Source: Leptolyngbyaceae cyanobacterium RU_5_1 | GTDB taxonomy: Bacteria; Cyanobacteriota; Cyanobacteriia; Leptolyngbyales; Leptolyngbyaceae | DNA: 36,991 nt | Reading direction: 5' to 3' | Assembly: GCA_012034055.1 (NCBI GenBank) | Contig: JAAUSG010000022.1 | Location: forward strand, 1-36,991 | In this document: positions 33,713 through 36,991 of the stretch, piece by piece | Numbering within the stretch: the first letter of the stretch is position 1 | How the letters are laid out: each line of letters begins with the position of its first letter | Notes under the pieces: generated by a model | Seen by the model: only the letters and a program-made list of their open reading frames with translations | Databases searched by the model: none | What the model was told of the DNA's origin: nothing | Translations under genes and position numbers: made by a program

Positions 33713-35446
33713 GAATCCGTAGGCAGCCCCTTCTCCACGCGGATCGGCGGCTCCTTCTAACCAACCGTCGGATGATCGCACGATCGCATTCGCGTTGCCC
33801 CAACTGCCTCGTTCAGTCGTAATCTTGTGTCCGCGACGGCGCAATTCCGCTAGTGTCAGCGTATCCAGTCCACGTTGTTCCACCATTAGTTGATCGGGAA
33901 GCCATTGGTGATGCACACGGGGGGCGGCGACGGCACTGCGAACATCCATTTCATACACCAGCACATTCAGCACAACTTGCAGCACCGTGGTAATAATCGT
34001 GCTGCCCCCCGGAGCACCCGTCACCAGCCGCAGTTGACCGTTTTCGGTGACAATCGTAGGCGTCATGCTGGAAAGCGGTGTTTTCCGCGGATCGATCGCA
34101 TTTGCCTCTCGACCGACTAGCCCAAACGCATTGGGAACCCCCGGCGCGATCGCAAAATCATCCATTTCGTTGTTCAACACAATGCCCGTCCCGGCGGTCA
34201 CCACACCCGCTCCAAAGCTGAGGTTGACCGTGAACGTGAGGCTAACCGCATTGTTCTCTCGATCCACGACACTGAGATGACTGGTGTCCCCCGATTCTTT
34301 GGTTTGGCTGAAGCGCTGCAGAACAGTCCGGTCGGTCGCCCGCACCTGACTCGACGGCCGAGCCTGATTAGGGTCAATCTCCTGACGGCGCAGTTGGGCA
34401 TAAGCAGGGCTGATCAGGGCTGCAACCGGCACCTTAACGAAATCGGGATCCCCCAAATACTCAGCGCGATCGGCATAGGCAATTCGCATCGTTTCCACGA
34501 GTAAGTGCAGCGTGTCTGGATGGTGCCAGCCCAATGCTTTCAAATCCATATCGCCGATCAGATTCAGCATCTGCAGCAGGTGAACGCCTCCGGAGGACGG
34601 CGGCGGCATCGAACAGATGCGAGCGGCGCGAAAGGTGCCGCAGACGGGTTCTCGCCAGATCGGACGATACTGCTTTAAATCCTGCAGGGTAATCAGCCCA
34701 CCATTGGTTTTCATGTCGCGGGCGATCGCCTGGGCGATGCTGCCTATGTAAAAGTTTTGCGGGTTTTGTGCCACGGATCGTAGCGTTTTGGCCAAATCCG
34801 CTTGCACCAGCCTGTCTCCCACGTCCAGGGGTTTGCCACTCCGGGTGAAAATTTGCCGAGCGGCTGGATTTTGCTGCAGGGTTTTCTGGCGGGCGATCGC
34901 AGCTGCCAGACGCGGACTGACGACAAATCCATCCGCTGCTAGCCGAACTGCCGGAGCAACAACCTGCGGCCAGGACAACCGACCGTACTGGCGATGCACT
35001 TCCCGCAGACCGGCGATCGTGCCCGGCACGCCCACCGCAAGATAACCATCGGTGCTGGCGTTTGGGCGCACCTTACCCTGCGCATCCAGGTACATCGTCC
35101 GTGTGGCTGCCAGCGGGGCCCGTTCGCGAAAATCCAGCGCTGCGATCGCCCCTGTTTTTCCGTTTCTCAGCAGTAAGAACCCACCGCCGCCAATCCCAGC
35201 CGAGAACGGCTCCACCACCGAAATTGCCAGCGTTGTTGCCACCGCCGCATCCACTGCATTTCCGCCCTGCTGCAAGATCGTTAATCCAGCTTCACTGCCC
35301 AGAGCGTGAGCCGACGCCACCATCCCCTGTTTGCCCCGGTTCAAGTAGGGCGCTGATTGGGCCAGTTGCGGATTGGGTAGAGCAATGGAAACCGAAACAA
35401 CCAGCAGTGAAATCGAAAGCCGCTTGAAATAGCCTAAAAAATTCAT
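33710..35446 (-). CDS. ggt: Gamma-glutamyltransferase
   Basis: The exported protein (578 residues from this ATG) has a signal peptide, then G-M-V-A-S-A-H-A-L-G-S-E-A-G and G-G-N-A-V-D-A-A-V-A-T. Autoprocessing occurs before the nucleophilic Thr of S-G-D-T-S-H-L-S-V-V-D. Later P-L-S-S-M-T-P-T-I and G-A-P-G-G-S-T-I-I-T-T fit the small subunit. The enzyme transfers or hydrolyses the gamma-glutamyl group of glutathione in the periplasm. The ATG at 35446 lies six bases past the stop of the zinc-ribbon membrane protein, so the two genes are co-transcribed. Confidence 0.96.
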   Translation of the reverse strand: MNFLGYFKRLSISLLVVSVSIALPNPQLAQSAPYLNRGKQGMVASAHALGSEAGLTILQQGGNAVDAAVATTLAISVVEPFSAGIGGGGFLLLRNGKTGAIAALDFRERAPLAATRTMYLDAQGKVRPNASTDGYLAVGVPGTIAGLREVHRQYGRLSWPQVVAPAVRLAADGFVVSPRLAAAIARQKTLQQNPAARQIFTRSGKPLDVGDRLVQADLAKTLRSVAQNPQNFYIGSIAQAIARDMKTNGGLITLQDLKQYRPIWREPVCGTFRAARICSMPPPSSGGVHLLQMLNLIGDMDLKALGWHHPDTLHLLVETMRIAYADRAEYLGDPDFVKVPVAALISPAYAQLRRQEIDPNQARPSSQVRATDRTVLQRFSQTKESGDTSHLSVVDRENNAVSLTFTVNLSFGAGVVTAGTGIVLNNEMDDFAIAPGVPNAFGLVGREANAIDPRKTPLSSMTPTIVTENGQLRLVTGAPGGSTIITTVLQVVLNVLVYEMDVRSAVAAPRVHHQWLPDQLMVEQRGLDTLTLAELRRRGHKITTERGSWGNANAIVRSSDGWLEGAADPRGEGAAYGF

Positions 35447-35452
35447 CACCAA

Positions 35453-36691
35453 TCACAAATGACTAGACTCTTGAGAATATCCGCATTGCTTACAGTAGGG
35501 CAAATGTTTATACGTCAGCTCGTGACAGTTTGAGCATTCTGCATATTGATAATACCCACAGTGTGGGCAGTGCGGATCCCCCGGTTGCAGCCTTCTTGCA
35601 CATCTAAGACAGCGTGATTTTTGCACCCTACCGGCGGCTTGAACTTTGGGATTAAAGACAACTTTTTGGAAAAATTTGATCAGTCCAAACCCGACGAGGG
35701 GAATCAGCAAGATGTAGACATAACTAACTAGAAAAAGCAGTCCACCCAGCAGGGCACTGATGACATCAACAATGAATTGAAAGATTGCGCCAATCTGCAG
35801 AAATTCAAAGATTTTAAGGATAAGTGGAATGAAAAAGATCACCAGCAAATGCCAGCTAATCAGTGCAATCAGCCCATATCCTCTGCGTTGTGCAATTCTA
35901 TGAATCGATAAGGCAACAAAAATTAGCGGCAGCAGAAAGAGAGATTGAAACGCGAGTTGAATACTGGGATACCAGAATGACGCTTGCCGATATCCAGCTT
36001 CAACCTGCTTGAATCGGTTCTCATCCTTCAAGAACGCTAGAAAACTCGCGCTTTCAGGTTTTGTGAGCAGTTCATTTTTAAGTTTAGAAATGTCCGTTTT
36101 TAGGGTAGAAATCTCGCGATTATTCTGGTCTAACTGCTGCTTCGCTTTTTCAGCCCCAACCAGATTGATGGATTGCTCACGATTTTGACCCGCAATCTTT
36201 TCTAACAGTGTTGAATCGTATTGAGCGCGAATCGTGCTATTCGATTGTTCCAGCTTACTGATGCTTGCTTGCTTCTGATCAATGGTTTTGCTGATTTGTT
36301 GATTGCTGGACGTGTTGATTTTGTCTTGATAGCTGGCATAGTTTAAGCACGTCTCAGAAACCTTTCCTAGATGTCCTTCCTCAGCTTGCTGGTAGGTCTG
36401 TTGCAAGCTGGGTTGCTGTGGGTAATAGGGAAACGATCGCCTGATGATGTCATAGTTTTTATTGCTATCCGTTCGGGTTTGATAACGTTGCCAATCGGCA
36501 TAACAGGGATACGCCTGGGTCGGAGCGAGATGCCAGCGGCTGATATCATCCAGTCCTGTAAACACATTAATCAGGATAAAAATATCAATCAAAATAATGA
36601 CAATCAAACTCACCTTGTTGATGGGTTCGTTGTTGATGGTTCGCGATCGACTGAAAAATTGCTGCAAAAGATGGCGAATCCGAGCAAACAT
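35453..36691 (-). CDS. Membrane protein with coiled coil and C-terminal double zinc ribbon, unknown function
   Basis: The 412-residue protein has one N-terminal membrane segment (about 27-46), an extracytoplasmic or periplasmic region with a coiled coil (about 130-205), three membrane segments (about 240-262, 274-298 and 310-340), and a C-terminal pair of zinc ribbons, C-L-R-C/C-P-H-C and C-S-N-C/C-K-Q-C. I do not recognise a family. The ribbons would be cytoplasmic or bound to a partner. It is the first gene of a pair with ggt. Confidence 0.72.
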   Translation of the reverse strand: MFARIRHLLQQFFSRSRTINNEPINKVSLIVIILIDIFILINVFTGLDDISRWHLAPTQAYPCYADWQRYQTRTDSNKNYDIIRRSFPYYPQQPSLQQTYQQAEEGHLGKVSETCLNYASYQDKINTSSNQQISKTIDQKQASISKLEQSNSTIRAQYDSTLLEKIAGQNREQSINLVGAEKAKQQLDQNNREISTLKTDISKLKNELLTKPESASFLAFLKDENRFKQVEAGYRQASFWYPSIQLAFQSLFLLPLIFVALSIHRIAQRRGYGLIALISWHLLVIFFIPLILKIFEFLQIGAIFQFIVDVISALLGGLLFLVSYVYILLIPLVGFGLIKFFQKVVFNPKVQAAGRVQKSRCLRCARRLQPGDPHCPHCGYYQYAECSNCHELTYKHLPYCKQCGYSQESSHL

Positions 36692-36991
36692 AGTGTCCTT
36701 GATCAGTAAGTGGCTCTATATTAAATTAAACCGGCCTCCACTACCACTTTTTCAAGAAATGGCTTGAGAAAGCGATCGCTATTAAGTAAATGGACATAAT
36801 TAATAGAGAACTTTCGTAGGTTGGGTTTCGTGCCTCAACCCAATGCCCTAAGACAATAGGATTTCACTTAGGCGATTTCTGAGAAAGATTTTACCCCTGG
36901 AGGAACGAACGGCCGTTGTCTTTACCAGGATTTTTTGGTAGTTTCTTTCCTGGAAATCTCCTTAGCACAGCGGTAGGTAAGTTTGAAACAT
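36692..36991. other. Gene-free right edge with a dispersed repeat
   Basis: No coding frame is convincing here. It holds a CGTAGGTTGGGTTTCGTGCC/CAACCCAATGCC repeat (36815-36850) of the family at 29505-29580, and probably the promoter of the zinc-ribbon gene near its left end. Confidence 0.6.

Noticed and set aside
1-36991. tRNA or rRNA genes
   Set aside because: No cloverleaf with a recognisable T-loop GTTCRANNC context or rRNA sequence was noticed on either strand by reading; a tRNA-scan would settle it.

Overview
The window is chromosomal DNA from a cyanobacterium, probably a filamentous Leptolyngbya-like lineage (the lineage is inference). The evidence is a form IB RuBisCO operon (rbcL-rbcX-rbcS), very frequent GCGATCGC/GATCGC (HIP1) motifs, a CYP110-like P450, a cyanoexosortase A locus with an HpsJ-like protein, and many short heptamer and palindromic repeats typical of these genomes. 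No tRNA, rRNA, CRISPR array or intact mobile element was seen.

Layout. 1-1.03 kb: a decayed Tn3-type transposase end abutting a truncated PAS sensor. 1.6-6.8 kb: an orthocaspase-like protein that has lost both catalytic residues, an EVE-domain protein, a coiled-coil protein, a VanZ-like membrane protein, a CrcB fluoride channel and a GH19-type hydrolase. 7.0-12.8 kb: a cytochrome P450, a PhoD-like phosphatase carrying in-frame repeats, YgfZ and a thioredoxin-like 2Fe-2S ferredoxin. 13.1-16.1 kb: acetolactate synthase with a C-terminal zinc ribbon, convergent with a membrane serine-hydrolase-like protein. 16.1-19.26 kb: a long regulatory region, then rbcL, a strong heptamer hairpin, rbcX, rbcS and a terminator. 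19.3-20.9 kb: an AT-rich, HIP1-free pair (AlkB-like dioxygenase and frameshifted methyltransferase). 21.1-22.6 kb: murF with two repeat insertions and a frameshift. 22.8-27.0 kb: a GbsR/MarR regulator followed by a MacA/MacB-type tripartite ABC exporter. 27.1-29.4 kb, minus strand: cyanoexosortase A, its associated protein (frameshifted) and an HpsJ-like protein. 29.7-31.5 kb: Uma2 nuclease and SWIM zinc-finger protein. 31.6-36.7 kb: a DUF3352 protein, a 71-residue conserved protein, gamma-glutamyltransferase and a double-zinc-ribbon membrane protein.

How genes work together. rbcL/rbcX/rbcS make and assemble RuBisCO. The exporter genes form one transcription unit, probably controlled by the upstream GbsR-like regulator. 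The cyanoexosortase genes form a translationally coupled unit for sorting PEP-CTERM-type surface proteins. The zinc-ribbon membrane protein and ggt are 6 bp apart and look co-transcribed.

The most unusual theme is repeats entering coding sequence. A 73-bp inverted-repeat element (three copies) exactly fills one convergent gap and supplies the stop codons of both flanking genes. Other repeats form the last codons of the P450 and GH19 genes or sit in frame inside the phosphatase and murF. Three genes carry apparent single-base deletions, two of them beside GATCGCC. These could be real decay, recoding or consensus errors.
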